Shown: piece after piece, positions 18,815 to 27,921 of the stretch
Layout of the letters: each line of letters begins with the position of its first letter
Position numbering within the stretch: position 1 is the stretch's first letter
Assembly (NCBI RefSeq): GCF_036014115.1
Contig: NZ_CP107913.1
Location: forward strand, 7,371,501 to 7,435,500
Reading direction: 5' to 3'
DNA length: 64,000 nt
Origin: Streptomyces sp. NBC_00448
Lineage (GTDB): Bacteria; Actinomycetota; Actinomycetes; Streptomycetales; Streptomycetaceae
Notes under the pieces: model-generated
Told to the model about the DNA's origin: nothing
Database searches by the model: none
The model's input: only the letters and a program-made list of their open reading frames with translations
Position numbers and translations under genes: made by a program

Positions 18815-18937
18815 GGTGGCTCCTCCTGGCGGCCCGTCTCCATCGTTGTTCTTCCGGCATCGACTGAAACTCCGCGCGCCGGATGGAACAGTTTGCGAGT
18901 TTCTGCCTGAACTTTGTCATAAGTCAAGGCTCTTGAC
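18805..18937. promoter_or_regulatory. Divergent promoter region with paired TTGAC/GTCAA elements
   Basis: Two symmetric elements lie between the oxidoreductase and ROK genes: TTGACGTCAA (18805-18814, overlapping the TTG start) and GTCAA-GGCTC-TTGAC (18923-18937). The same half-sites occur at 1711-1725. TTGAC is also the -35 consensus, so at least one copy may simply be promoter sequence. Confidence 0.4.
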
Positions 18938-18995
18938 GGGAGGAACCCCAAGAAGGCACGGTGCGGTGGACCGCTCGTCCACACCCCTGGGGGTC

Positions 18996-20201
18996 ATGAT
19001 CGAAACTCCAGTCAACCTGCGCGAGGTAGGAAGGCTACGGGTCCTGGAGGCCCTGCACACCTCCGTGCGCAGCAGTCGTCCGGAACTGGTGCGGGTCACC
19101 GGGTTGTCCAGGGCCACGGTTTCGTCGTTGATCGCGGATCTGATCGCGGTGGGTCTGGTGACGGAGGACGAGGGTCCGGAGGAGCCGGAGCCGCGGCGTA
19201 CCGGGCGTCCTGCGCAGTCGTTGTCGTTGGTGCCGACCGCGGGGTATGCGATCGGTGCGGACATCGGGCATCAGCATGTCCGGGTGATCCTGTGCGACTT
19301 GTTCGGGGCGGTGTTGTGGGAGCACTGGGTGGCCAAGGAGGTGGACCGGGCTCCTGAGGAGACGCTGGACCTGGTGGCGGTGCTGGTCGGGCGGGCGTTG
19401 CAGGAGACCGGGGTGGGCCGGGAGCGGGTGCTGGGGATCGGTGCGGGGATCGCGTCGCCGGTGGAGAAGGGCAGTGGGGCGCTGGGGGCGGAGGGCATCA
19501 TGCCCGGGTGGGTGGGGATGCGGTTGACGGACGAGTTGCGGCGGCGGACGTCGTTGCCGGTGCGGGTGACCAATGACGCCAACGCGGGCGCGCTGGCGGA
19601 GCGGATGTACGGCGCGGGGCGGCACGCGAGCGACATGGTCTACGTCCGGCTCTCCGCGGGGATCGGGGCGGGCATCGTCAGCAACGGGAAGCTGCTGCTC
19701 GGTGCGCGGGGCCTGGCCGGCGAGATCGGGCACCTGCCGCTCACCGCGGACGGCCTGATCTGCCGCTGCGGCAACCGCGGCTGCCTGGAGACCGTCGCCA
19801 GCCCCGTCGCCATCGCCCGCCTCCTCTCCGACAGCTGGGGCCAACACGTCGTCCCCCGCGACCTGCCCGCGCTGATCGAGCAGCGCAACACCGGGGCGCT
19901 GCGCGCGGTGCGCGACGCCGGGGACGCCGTCGGCCGCGCGCTGTCCACGCTGGTCACCCTCCTCAACCCCCGCCTGATCGTGGTCGGCGGGGACCTGGCG
20001 GGCGCGGGCGAGGACATCCTCGAACCGATGCGGTCCGGGGTGCGGCGGCACACGCTGCCGTCGGCGGTGGAGAGCGTCGAGATCGTCACCGGAGGACTGG
20101 GCGACGGCGCGGAGGTCCGCGGCGCCGCGGGCCTGGTCCTGGCCGACGCGCCCCAACTGCTGTCCGCCGCACCGGGCGCACCGCAGGAGGAGCCCGCGTA
20201 G
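18996..20201 (+). CDS. ROK-family transcriptional regulator
   Basis: 401 aa from ATG at 18996; a GTG at 18966 is an alternative. An N-terminal winged helix-turn-helix (about residues 10-60: ELVRVTGLSRATVSSLIADL) is joined to a full ROK domain. Unlike the first ROK protein, it keeps NDANAGALAE with the catalytic Asp and an intact zinc site, ICRCGNRGCLE. It may bind or even phosphorylate a sugar. The divergent neighbour (Gfo/Idh/MocA oxidoreductase plus isomerase) suggests it represses that pair until the inducing sugar is present. Codon usage changes mid-gene: third positions are less uniformly C in about 19060-19620 than after it, which may reflect recombination. Confidence 0.88.
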   Translation: MIETPVNLREVGRLRVLEALHTSVRSSRPELVRVTGLSRATVSSLIADLIAVGLVTEDEGPEEPEPRRTGRPAQSLSLVPTAGYAIGADIGHQHVRVILCDLFGAVLWEHWVAKEVDRAPEETLDLVAVLVGRALQETGVGRERVLGIGAGIASPVEKGSGALGAEGIMPGWVGMRLTDELRRRTSLPVRVTNDANAGALAERMYGAGRHASDMVYVRLSAGIGAGIVSNGKLLLGARGLAGEIGHLPLTADGLICRCGNRGCLETVASPVAIARLLSDSWGQHVVPRDLPALIEQRNTGALRAVRDAGDAVGRALSTLVTLLNPRLIVVGGDLAGAGEDILEPMRSGVRRHTLPSAVESVEIVTGGLGDGAEVRGAAGLVLADAPQLLSAAPGAPQEEPA

Positions 20202-20297
20202 CGGCCCGGCCACGAGCCCGCGCTCGCGGCCAGGCGCCCGCTCACGGCCAGGCGCTGCGGTCGGCCGTGCGCCGCGGCCGGCCGCGCTGACGCGATC

Positions 20298-20313
20298 GTG
20301 GGTGACCACCCAC
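20298..20313. promoter_or_regulatory. Hairpin directly before rhodanese start
   Basis: GTGGGT-GACC-ACCCAC is a perfect inverted repeat ending 1 bp before the ATG at 20315. No Shine-Dalgarno sequence is visible for either possible start (20315 or 20324), so the hairpin may affect translation or be an operator. Confidence 0.35.
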
Positions 20314-20314
20314 A

Positions 20315-21151
20315 ATGGGTGCCATGGAACCCATCATCACCGCGGCCGAACTGGCCGCGGCGCCCGCCTCGACCGCCGTGCTCGACGTCCGCTACAAGAT
20401 GGGCGGGCCGCCCGGGCACGGCGAGTACGCCGCCGGCCACATCCCCGGTGCCCGGTACCTCGACCTGGACACCGCGCTGGCCGGCCCGCCCGGGCCGGGC
20501 GGGCGCCATCCGCTGCCCGACACCGAGGTGTTCGGCGCGGCGATGCGCGCGGCGGGGGTCGGCGCGGACACCGACGTGGTGCTCTACGACGACTGGAACG
20601 GCTGGGGCCCGGCCCGGGCCTGGTGGTTGCTGCGCTGGGCGGGCCACGAGCGGGTCAGGGTGCTGGACGGCGGGCTGGCGGCGTGGAAGGCGGCGGGGCT
20701 GCCGCTGAGCACCGAGGAACCGGCGCCGGGCGACGGCGACTTCGTGCCTCACCCCGGCGCGCTGCCGGTGCTCGACGCGGCCGGCGCCGCCGAACTGGCC
20801 CGCCGCGGGCTGCTGCTGGACGCCCGCGCGGGGGAGCGCTACCGCGGTGAGACCGAGCCGATCGACCCGGTCGCCGGCCACATCCCGGGCGCGGTCAGCG
20901 CGCCCACGACGGACAACGTCACCGCCGACGGCCTTTTCCGCACCCCCGCCGAACTCGCCGCCCGCTTCGCCGCCCTGGGCGCGACGCCCGAAGCCGAGGT
21001 GGGCGTCTACTGCGGGTCCGGCGTGTCCGCCGCCCACCAGATCCTCGCGCTGGCCGCCGCGGGCGTTCCCGCGGCGCTGTACGTGGGCTCCTGGAGCGAG
21101 TGGGGCGCAGACCCGTCCCGGCCGGTGGCGACGGGCGAGCAGCCGGGCTGA
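20315..21151 (+). CDS. Tandem rhodanese sulfurtransferase (thiosulfate / 3-mercaptopyruvate type)
   Basis: 278 aa, or 275 from the second ATG at 20324. There are two rhodanese domains. The N-terminal one is inactive (no Cys; GHIPGARYLDLD, LYDDWNGWG). The C-terminal one carries the catalytic C233 in the loop CGSGVSA, closer to the CGSGVTA of 3-mercaptopyruvate sulfurtransferases than to CRKGVTA of thiosulfate enzymes. It transfers sulfane sulfur to cyanide or thiols in the cytoplasm. A gene of this type lies beside sepH in other streptomycetes, to my memory. It converges on sepH. Confidence 0.9.
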   Translation: MGAMEPIITAAELAAAPASTAVLDVRYKMGGPPGHGEYAAGHIPGARYLDLDTALAGPPGPGGRHPLPDTEVFGAAMRAAGVGADTDVVLYDDWNGWGPARAWWLLRWAGHERVRVLDGGLAAWKAAGLPLSTEEPAPGDGDFVPHPGALPVLDAAGAAELARRGLLLDARAGERYRGETEPIDPVAGHIPGAVSAPTTDNVTADGLFRTPAELAARFAALGATPEAEVGVYCGSGVSAAHQILALAAAGVPAALYVGSWSEWGADPSRPVATGEQPG

Positions 21152-21170
21152 CCCGCCGCCCGGAGCCACG

Positions 21171-21206
21171 CGTAAGGGGCAGCCACCCAAGTGGCTGCCC
21201 CTTACG
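21171..21206. terminator. Perfect 16-bp hairpin between rhodanese and sepH
   Basis: Arms CGTAAGGGGCAGCCAC (21171-21186) and its complement (21191-21206) enclose loop CCAA. The genes converge, so it can serve both directions. Confidence 0.88.
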
Positions 21207-21275
21207 GCCGTCGGCTCCCGGTCAGTGTCCCGATTCCCCTGACGAGGTCGGGCTACTCCTGTCCGCGCGCAGTCG

Positions 21276-22322
21276 CTACTCCTGCTTCTTGCGGCGGCTG
21301 CCGAAGACGATCTCGTCCCAACTGGGCACCGTGGCACGCCGTCCCGGGCGGACGCCGTCCGCCTCGGCCTGGCGGTCGGTGGTGCCCTTCAGGCGGTCGC
21401 GGTGGCCGGCCACCGCGCGCGGCATCAGCACGTCGGCGTAGGCGGAGCCCGCACCGGCGCTGGCCGCGGGTGCGGCCTCCTCCGGCTCCTCCTGCGGCAC
21501 TTCCGCCGCCGGAGCGGCGTCCGGCGGGGCCGGCGGAGCGGGCACGACCATGTCGCCACGGAAGCTCGGCACCGCTTCCAGCAGGCTGGTGAGCGAGTCG
21601 CGCTCCTCCGGCTGCTCCTCGGCGCGCGCCTCCCGGTCCTGGCGGTCGGGCCGCTCCGGGCGTTCCGTGCCGGGGCGGTCCAGCGGCCGGTCCCTGGGCA
21701 GCCGGGCGATCCGGGGCACGAACGGGAAGCTCGGCTCCTGGCCCTGGGTCTGCGTGGTCTCGCCGATCAGCGCGCGGGCCTCGTCGTCGACCGCCTGCAC
21801 CAGGCGGCGCGGCGGGTCGTAGGTCCAACTCGCCGAGTGCGGCTCACCGGCCACCCGGTAGACCAGCAGCACCTCCCAGGTGCCGTCGTCGCGGCGCCAG
21901 GAGTCCCACAGCACGGTGTCCTTCTCCGCGCCGCGCAGCAGCAGGCGTTCGGCGACCGCCTCGCCCAACTGCGGCCCGGTGGTCTCGCCCTGGCGGCGGA
22001 CCGGGGTCTTCCTGGCCCGCTCGGCCATGAAGGCCCGCTCGGCCAGCACCGGCCCCTCGAACCGCCGGACCCGCTCCACCGGGATGCCGCCGAGCTGGGC
22101 GACCTCCTCGGCCGAGGCACCGGCACGTATCCGCGCCTGGATGTCCCGGGGCCGCAGATGGCTCTCGACCTCGATCTCGATCTGGCCGAGCCGGGCCCGG
22201 TCGTTGCGCACGGCGGCGCGCAGCCGCTCGTCGATCGGGAGGGTGTACTCCGTGCTGTCGGCAGCTTTGAGCACCAGTCGGGTGCCGTCGTTGCTGACGG
22301 CCACGACCCGCAGTTCGGGCAC
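21276..22322 (-). CDS. sepH: SepH, septation protein (DUF3071)
   Basis: Actinobacterial cell-division protein that, in published Streptomyces work, binds FtsZ and promotes septum formation. 348 aa from GTG at 22322, preceded by GGGAGGT. The N-terminal block PELRVVAVSNDGTRLVLKAA is nearly identical to SepH sequences I remember. It is followed by a helix-turn-helix-like segment (about 80-105, SAEEVAQLGGIPVERVRRFEG) and the conserved WDSWRRDDGTWEVLLVYRV. The C-terminal half is a Pro/Ala/Glu-rich linker ending in the basic SRRKKQE. An upstream in-frame ATG at 22409 lacks a ribosome site and conservation. Confidence 0.95.
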   Translation of the reverse strand: MPELRVVAVSNDGTRLVLKAADSTEYTLPIDERLRAAVRNDRARLGQIEIEVESHLRPRDIQARIRAGASAEEVAQLGGIPVERVRRFEGPVLAERAFMAERARKTPVRRQGETTGPQLGEAVAERLLLRGAEKDTVLWDSWRRDDGTWEVLLVYRVAGEPHSASWTYDPPRRLVQAVDDEARALIGETTQTQGQEPSFPFVPRIARLPRDRPLDRPGTERPERPDRQDREARAEEQPEERDSLTSLLEAVPSFRGDMVVPAPPAPPDAAPAAEVPQEEPEEAAPAASAGAGSAYADVLMPRAVAGHRDRLKGTTDRQAEADGVRPGRRATVPSWDEIVFGSRRKKQE

Positions 22323-22838
22323 GGTTACCTCCCGGGTGGTGCCTGCCGACGTCACGTGCGTCGCTGCTCCCGTTGAACGAGTGTGGCCTGCCCGGGTGCA
22401 GCGTGCCACAACCTTGCGGAGTTACCCGGCGTGTCGGGACAAGATGGTGACACGCCGTTATGGGACGGTAGTCGATTGGCCACCCAGCGTGACCAACTGC
22501 GGCACCCCGGGACGAGCGCCCCCCGACTCCCGTTCACGGTTTCCTTGGCGACCGGCCGGGCGCCGGAAGCCAGGATTCGTCACGGTACTCCATTCGGGCC
22601 ACCGCGGGGCGGCTGCCGCGCCGTCGAATGTCGTGCGGGGGGCGGGAGTTGGGTGACCCGGCTCACATCCGGGGGTTCCACGCATCACCCAAAAGAGGAC
22701 GTAGTCCACGAAGTCGCCGTCACCTGACTGCCGACGCGGCGCCCGGCCACCGGCCCCGTCACCGGCCGGCGACCTGGCATCCGGCGGCAACCTCACGCCC
22801 GCCCGACGACCTCGCCCGGCCGGCAACCTCGCGCCCGG
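22323..22838. other. 516-bp gap without a supported gene
   Basis: It contains the sepH promoter region (not clearly readable) and, at about 22735-22835, an imperfect GC-rich repeat with several CCGGC and ACCTCGC copies. Short open frames on both strands show no ribosome site or recognisable protein. Confidence 0.5.
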
Positions 22839-24191
22839 CTACGAACCCAGCACCCGCCGCAGGTAGTCGTTCCCGAACAGCCGCTCGGGGTCGAGCCGGT
22901 CGCGCAGCGCGGTGAACTCCTCGAAGCGCGGGTAGGCCGCCCGCAGGTACTCCGCGTCGCGGGTGTGCATCTTGCCCCAGTGCGGCCGCCCGCCCGCCGC
23001 CGTCATGATCCGCTCGACCGCGGTGAAGTACTCCTGGTAGCGGCTGCCCCGGTACATGTGCACCGCCACGTAGGCGCTGTCCCGGCCGGACGCCGTGGAC
23101 AGCGCGATGTCGTCGGCCGGCGCCACCCGCACCTCCACCGGGAAGCTGATCCGCAGGTCGGACCGCTCCACGGTGGCCTTCAACTCCCGCAGCACCTGCA
23201 CCGCGGCCTCCCGCGGCACCGCGTACTCCATCTCCACGAACCGCACCCGGCGCGGGCTGGTGAAGACCTTGTACGCGATGTCGGTGTACGTCCGGGCGGA
23301 CAGCGCGCGGCTGGAGAGCTTCGCGATCCCCGGGATCGCCGACGGCGCCACCCTGCCGAGCGCGCACGCGGCCTGGAAGACGCCGTTGGAGAGCAGTTCG
23401 TCGTCGATCCAGCCGCGCACCGCGGGCACCGGCGCGGCCGGGCCCGTACTGCGGTTGTTGCGCTTGGTGTTGCAGCCCTCGGTGTGCGGGAACCAGTAGA
23501 ACTCGAAGTGCTCGTTCTCCGCGACGAGCCGGTCGAAGTCCGCGGTCACCCGGTCGAAGGTCATCGGCTCCTCCCGCGCGGTGAGCAGGAACAGCGGCTC
23601 CACCGCGAAGGTGAGGGTGCTGACCACGCCGAGCGCGCCCAGCCCGAGCCGGGCGGCGGCGAACACCTCGGGGTTCTGCTCGGCCGAGCAGGTCAGCACC
23701 GACCCGTCGGCGGTCACCAGGTCGAGCGCGACGATCTGCGCGGCGATCGAGGCGGAGTCGCGACCGGTGCCGTGCGTGCCGGTGCTGGTGGCGCCGGCCA
23801 CCGTCTGCTCCATGATGTCGCCCATGTTCCGCAGCGACAGGCCCGCCGCGGCCAGCGCCGCGTTGAGCTGCCGCAGTTGGACCCCGGCCTCCACGGTGAC
23901 GGTGCCGGCCGCCGCGTCGATCGACCTGATCGCGGTGAGCCCCTCGGGCCGCACCAGCAGCCCGTCGGTGGCCGCCGCCGCGGTGAAGGAGTGGCCGGAG
24001 CCGACCGCCTTCACCCGCAGCCCGTCCGCGGCGGCCTTCCGTATCGCCGCGGCCAGTTCGTCCACGGACGCGGGCGCGGCGACCCGCCCGGGCCGCGCCG
24101 AGACGTTGCCCGCCCAGTTACGCCACTCCCTCGCCTTCGCGGGTGCCGTCGTGCTGCTCGTGGCCGCGGGTGCTGCTCCGGTCCGGCTCAT
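22839..24191 (-). CDS. FAD-linked sugar-1,4-lactone oxidase (D-arabinono-1,4-lactone oxidase family)
   Basis: 450 aa. The N-terminal FAD-binding PCMH domain has AVGSGHSFT (about 61-69) and GATSTGTHGTG (about 133-143). A C-terminal ALO domain ends with HWGKMHTRD and LDPERLFGNDYL, typical of L-gulonolactone/D-arabinonolactone/alditol oxidases. It oxidises an aldonolactone or alditol with release of hydrogen peroxide. Its start overlaps the 3' end of the MFS gene by 74 bp, so a later start is possible, but the overlap suggests co-transcription. The His that would carry covalent FAD is plausible in GHSF. Confidence 0.85.
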   Translation of the reverse strand: MSRTGAAPAATSSTTAPAKAREWRNWAGNVSARPGRVAAPASVDELAAAIRKAAADGLRVKAVGSGHSFTAAAATDGLLVRPEGLTAIRSIDAAAGTVTVEAGVQLRQLNAALAAAGLSLRNMGDIMEQTVAGATSTGTHGTGRDSASIAAQIVALDLVTADGSVLTCSAEQNPEVFAAARLGLGALGVVSTLTFAVEPLFLLTAREEPMTFDRVTADFDRLVAENEHFEFYWFPHTEGCNTKRNNRSTGPAAPVPAVRGWIDDELLSNGVFQAACALGRVAPSAIPGIAKLSSRALSARTYTDIAYKVFTSPRRVRFVEMEYAVPREAAVQVLRELKATVERSDLRISFPVEVRVAPADDIALSTASGRDSAYVAVHMYRGSRYQEYFTAVERIMTAAGGRPHWGKMHTRDAEYLRAAYPRFEEFTALRDRLDPERLFGNDYLRRVLGS

Positions 24192-25395
24192 CGTGGTCCT
24201 GCTCCTCCCGATCCGGTGCCGGCCGCAGCCGGCGATAGCCGAGGAACGCCACCGCCGCCGCGAAGACCGCGGCGAAGGTGCACACCCAGAAGGCGGCCGA
24301 GGCGCCGTGCGCGTCGATCACCCGACCGGCGAGCGCGGCACCGGCGGCGACGCCGACCGCGAGACCCGTGCTGGTCCACGTGATGCCCTCGGTCAACCGC
24401 CCCCGGGGTACCAGCTGTTCGACCAGGCCCATGGCGTTCACCATCGTGGGGGCGATGGTCAGGCCGGAGAAGAACAGCGCCAAGGCCAGGAACCACAAGT
24501 TCCCGACCAGTAGTGGCGGGATCATACTCACCGCCATCAGCGCGATGCCCAGCCGGAACCGCCCGGCGATCGTCCCGCGCGGCCGGCTCAGCCCGAACAC
24601 CAGCCCGGCGACGCACGAACCGAGCGCGTACGTCGCCAGCACCACACTGGCCAGCGCCTTGTGGCCGCGCTCGTCGGCGAACGCGACCGTGACCACCTCC
24701 ACCGCGCCGAACATCGCACCGGTGCCCACGAAGACCCCGACCAGCACCGCCAGCCCCGGCGCGGCCAGCACCGACCCGCCGGACTGGTGCGCGTCCGCGT
24801 GCGGAACCGGCTCGGTGCCCCGCAGCGCGGTCAGCGCCAGCACCCCGACGGCCAGGAACACCGCCGCCAGCAGCGGCCCGGCCTCGGCGAACCAGCCGGT
24901 GCTCAGCCCCACCGACAGGATGGGGCCGACGATGAAGACGATCTCGTCCACCACCGCCTCGACCGAGTACGCGGTGTGCAGTTTCTCCGGGGTGCCGCGC
25001 AGGATCTCCGACCAGCGGGCCCGCACCATGGCGCCGGTGCTCGGGGTGGTCCCGGCACCCAGCACGCACACGAAGTACGCCCAGTCCGGCGCCCCGGCCC
25101 GGACGCACGCCAGCAGCCCGGCCACCGACACCACGCTCACCGCGCAGACCGGGCGCAGCACCCGCCGCTGTCCGTACCGGTCCACCATGCGGGAGATGCG
25201 CGGGCCGCTCGCCGCGCCGGACAGCGCCAGCGTCGCCGACAGCGCGCCCGCCAGGCCGTACCGCCCGGTCACCTGGGAGACCATCGTCACTATGCCGATG
25301 CCCAGCATCGACAACGGCATCCGGCCGACCAGTCCGGCCAGGCTGAAGGCCACCGCGCCCGGGGTCCGGTAGATCGCTCGGTAAGGGCTGGTCAC
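24118..25395 (-). CDS. Major facilitator superfamily transporter
   Basis: 425 aa from GTG at 25395, with GGGGAGC upstream. Twelve hydrophobic segments are discernible, e.g. AVAFSLAGLVGRMPLSMLGIG for TM1. The loop 2-3 signature is RMVDRYGQRRVL. A large charged, His/Asp/Glu-rich cytoplasmic tail follows the last helix. It resembles actinobacterial efflux-type MFS proteins. The substrate is unknown. It is translationally coupled or overlapping with the lactone-oxidase gene and divergent from the ferrochelatase gene. Confidence 0.85.
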   Translation of the reverse strand: MTSPYRAIYRTPGAVAFSLAGLVGRMPLSMLGIGIVTMVSQVTGRYGLAGALSATLALSGAASGPRISRMVDRYGQRRVLRPVCAVSVVSVAGLLACVRAGAPDWAYFVCVLGAGTTPSTGAMVRARWSEILRGTPEKLHTAYSVEAVVDEIVFIVGPILSVGLSTGWFAEAGPLLAAVFLAVGVLALTALRGTEPVPHADAHQSGGSVLAAPGLAVLVGVFVGTGAMFGAVEVVTVAFADERGHKALASVVLATYALGSCVAGLVFGLSRPRGTIAGRFRLGIALMAVSMIPPLLVGNLWFLALALFFSGLTIAPTMVNAMGLVEQLVPRGRLTEGITWTSTGLAVGVAAGAALAGRVIDAHGASAAFWVCTFAAVFAAAVAFLGYRRLRPAPDREEQDHDEPDRSSTRGHEQHDGTREGEGVA

Positions 25396-25554
25396 GTGGA
25401 GCTCCCCGGCGTCGTCGCCGTCGGCACGGGCAGGACGGATCGGGGTCCCGCGTAAGGAACATGGCTGGCGAGTACAGCTTACGGACCGGGGCAAGTCGTT
25501 TTCCGCCGGAGCCGGGCGCCGGGGACGTCGGACCGAAGTGGCAGGATCGGAGGC

Positions 25555-26724
25555 ATGCCTGATCAGCGTGACCCGCTCGCCGCGCCGGACCGAACCGCCC
25601 GACCGGAGCCGCCGGACGCCGGCCCGTACGACGCCCTGCTGCTGCTCTCCTTCGGCGGACCGGAGGGACCGGACGACGTGGTGCCGTTCCTGGAGAACGT
25701 CACCCGGGGCCGCGGCATCCCGCGCGAGCGGCTGAAGGAGGTCGGCAAGCACTACTTCCTGTTCGGCGGGGTCAGTCCGATCAACGCGCAGAACCGCGAG
25801 CTGCTGGACGCGCTCCGCAAGGAGTTCGCCGACCACGGCCTGGAACTGCCGGTGTACTGGGGCAACCGGAACTGGGCGCCCTATCTGACGGACACGCTGC
25901 GCGAGATCGCCGACGCCGGGCACCGCCGGGTGCTGGTGCTGGCCACCAGCGCCTACGCCTCCTACTCCGGCTGCCGCCAGTACCGGGAGAACCTGGCCGC
26001 CTCGCTCGCGGTGCTCGCCGAGGAGGGCCGCCCCGCGCTGCGGGTCGACAAGCTGCGGCACTACTTCAACCACCCCGGCTTCGTCGGGCCGATGACCGAC
26101 CACACGCTCGCCGCGCTCGCCGAACTGCCCGAGGAGGTGCGCGGCGGCGCCCGCCTGGCCTTCACCACGCACTCCATCCCGACCGCCGCGGCCGACACCT
26201 CCGGCCCCGTCGAGGGCCACGGCGACGGCGGCGCGTACGTCGCCCAGCACCTCGACACCGCCCGGCAGGTGGCCGAGCGGGTCCGCGCGGCCACCGGCGT
26301 GGACCGCCCGTGGCAGCTCGTCTACCAGTCCCGCAGCGGCGCCCCGCACATCCCCTGGCTGGAGCCGGACATCTGCGACCACCTGGAGCGCGAGCACGCC
26401 GACGGCGCCCCCGCGGTGGTCATGGTGCCCATCGGCTTCGTCTCCGACCACATGGAGGTCAAGTACGACCTCGACACCGAGGCGGCGGCCAAGGCCGCGG
26501 AGCTCGGACTGCCGGTCGCCCGCGCCGCCACGGTGGGCGCCGATCCGCGGTTCGCCGCCGCCGTGCGCGACCTGGTGCTGGAGCGCGCCGCGACCGAGCG
26601 CGGTCCGGCCCCGGCCCGCTGCGCGCTCGGCGCGCTGGGCCCGAGCCATGACGTGTGCCCCGCGGGCTGCTGCCCGGCCGCCGGCCGGCAGCCGTCGCGG
26701 CCCGCCGCCGCAGGAACCGACTGA
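25555..26724 (+). CDS. hemH: Ferrochelatase (coproporphyrin III ferrochelatase), Fe-S type
   Basis: Inserts ferrous iron into coproporphyrin III in the actinobacterial haem pathway (also named cpfC). 389 aa with a 25-residue Pro/Asp-rich lead. YDALLLLSFGGPEGPDDV opens the fold; FLFGGVSPINAQN and TTHSIP carry active-site residues. Cys140 and the C-terminal cluster C356, C368, C372 and C373 fit the [2Fe-2S] ligands known in actinobacterial enzymes. The stop lies 14 bp before the inositol-phosphatase-like gene, so the two form an operon. Confidence 0.95.
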   Translation: MPDQRDPLAAPDRTARPEPPDAGPYDALLLLSFGGPEGPDDVVPFLENVTRGRGIPRERLKEVGKHYFLFGGVSPINAQNRELLDALRKEFADHGLELPVYWGNRNWAPYLTDTLREIADAGHRRVLVLATSAYASYSGCRQYRENLAASLAVLAEEGRPALRVDKLRHYFNHPGFVGPMTDHTLAALAELPEEVRGGARLAFTTHSIPTAAADTSGPVEGHGDGGAYVAQHLDTARQVAERVRAATGVDRPWQLVYQSRSGAPHIPWLEPDICDHLEREHADGAPAVVMVPIGFVSDHMEVKYDLDTEAAAKAAELGLPVARAATVGADPRFAAAVRDLVLERAATERGPAPARCALGALGPSHDVCPAGCCPAAGRQPSRPAAAGTD

Positions 26725-26738
26725 GGAGACCGGAACAG

Positions 26739-27605
26739 ATGAGCACACCCGCCAACGGCCCGGCCGGCCCGGACCAGCCGCCCGCCACCGGCCCGGCCGG
26801 CCCCGCCGCCACCGGCGAGGACGCCGAACTCCTGGGCATCGCCCTGGAGGCCGCCCGCAGGGCCGGCGCCCTGCTGCGTGACGGCCGCCCCGCCGACCTG
26901 GGCGTGGCCGCCACCAAGTCCAGCCCGATCGACGTCGTGACCGAGATGGACATCGCCGCCGAGAAGCTGATCACCGCCTACATCGGGCGGCTGCGCCCCG
27001 AGGACGGCTTCCTCGGCGAGGAGGGCGCGAGCAGCGAGGGCACCAGCGGCGTGCGCTGGGTGATCGACCCGCTGGACGGCACCGTGAACTACCTCTACGG
27101 CCTGCCCTCCTGGTCGGTGAGCATCGCCGCGGAACGGGACGGCGAGACGGTGGTCGGCGTCGTGGCGGCCCCGATGCGCCGCGAGACCTACCAGGCGGTG
27201 CTCGGCGGCGGCGCCTACGTCGAGGGCGTCCGGGCGCACTGCCGCCCCGCCCCGGACTTCGAGCACGCGCTCGTCGCCACCGGTTTCAGCTACCTGCGCG
27301 AGCGCCGGGTCGCGATGGCCGAGGTGATCAAGGGGCTGCTGCCGCAGGTCCGCGACATCCGGCGCGGCGGCTCGGCGGCGATCGACCTGGCCGACGTCGG
27401 CTGCGGCCGCCTGGACGCGTACTACGAGCGCGGCCTGAACCCGTGGGACCTCGCCGCCGGGGACCTCTTCGCCCGCGAGGCCGGCGCCCTCACCGGCGGC
27501 CGCCCGGGCGAGGCGCCCTCCGGTGAGCTCACCCTGGCCGCGCCGCCCGGCCTCTTCGAACCGCTCCAGCGCCGCCTGGACGAGCTGGGCGCCTGGCACG
27601 ACTGA
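26739..27605 (+). CDS. Inositol monophosphatase family protein
   Basis: 288 aa from ATG at 26739, after GAGGAGACCGG. Lithium-sensitive, Mg-dependent phosphatase fold: the metal motifs GEEGASSE (first Glu) and DPLDGTVNY (about 111-119) and the C-terminal NPWDLAAGDLFAREAGA are all present. Substrate could be myo-inositol-1-phosphate, histidinol phosphate or PAP; neighbours do not decide it. The first 28 residues are Pro/Gly-rich and unlikely to be structured. Confidence 0.9.
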   Translation: MSTPANGPAGPDQPPATGPAGPAATGEDAELLGIALEAARRAGALLRDGRPADLGVAATKSSPIDVVTEMDIAAEKLITAYIGRLRPEDGFLGEEGASSEGTSGVRWVIDPLDGTVNYLYGLPSWSVSIAAERDGETVVGVVAAPMRRETYQAVLGGGAYVEGVRAHCRPAPDFEHALVATGFSYLRERRVAMAEVIKGLLPQVRDIRRGGSAAIDLADVGCGRLDAYYERGLNPWDLAAGDLFAREAGALTGGRPGEAPSGELTLAAPPGLFEPLQRRLDELGAWHD

Positions 27606-27671
27606 ACCGGCCCCACCGACCCGGCCGGCGGTCCGCAGCGGGCCGCCTGCCGGCCTCCTCGCGGCATGCGA

Positions 27672-27703
27672 ACGCCCCGGCACCTTCGTGGTGGCCGGGG
27701 CGT
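27672..27703. terminator. Hairpin between converging genes
   Basis: Perfect 10-bp arms ACGCCCCGGC (27672-27681) and GCCGGGGCGT (27694-27703) with a 12-nt loop, 66 bp after the phosphatase stop. Confidence 0.75.
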
Positions 27704-27724
27704 GCGGCTTTGGGGGCCGGAGGT

Positions 27725-27898
27725 TCAGGCGACCTTGGGCCGTACGTCCACCCCGTGCTCCGCGGCGAGGCGGCGCAGATCGTCCAGTTCGCCCTCTTCG
27801 ACATCGGCGAGGAAGTCGTCCCCGGTTTCGCGGGCCCGGCGCAGATCGGACTCCGTGCTGTGTATGCGCTGGAGGATTCCATTCGTGAACGCGTCCAT
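27725..27898 (-). CDS. Small conserved hypothetical protein, 57 aa
   Basis: Short acidic helical protein (MDAFTNGILQRIHSTESDLR, then many Glu/Asp/Arg), probably a coiled coil or two-helix protein. ATG at 27898 has a purine-rich GAGGGGGC site. Codon third-position GC fits real coding sequence, and the perfect palindrome 23 bp upstream supports it as an expressed, regulated unit. I have seen similar small proteins next to cutR, but no function is known to me. Confidence 0.7.
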   Translation of the reverse strand: MDAFTNGILQRIHSTESDLRRARETGDDFLADVEEGELDDLRRLAAEHGVDVRPKVA

Positions 27899-27921
27899 TG
27901 TGCGCCCCCTCGTCGTCTCCG

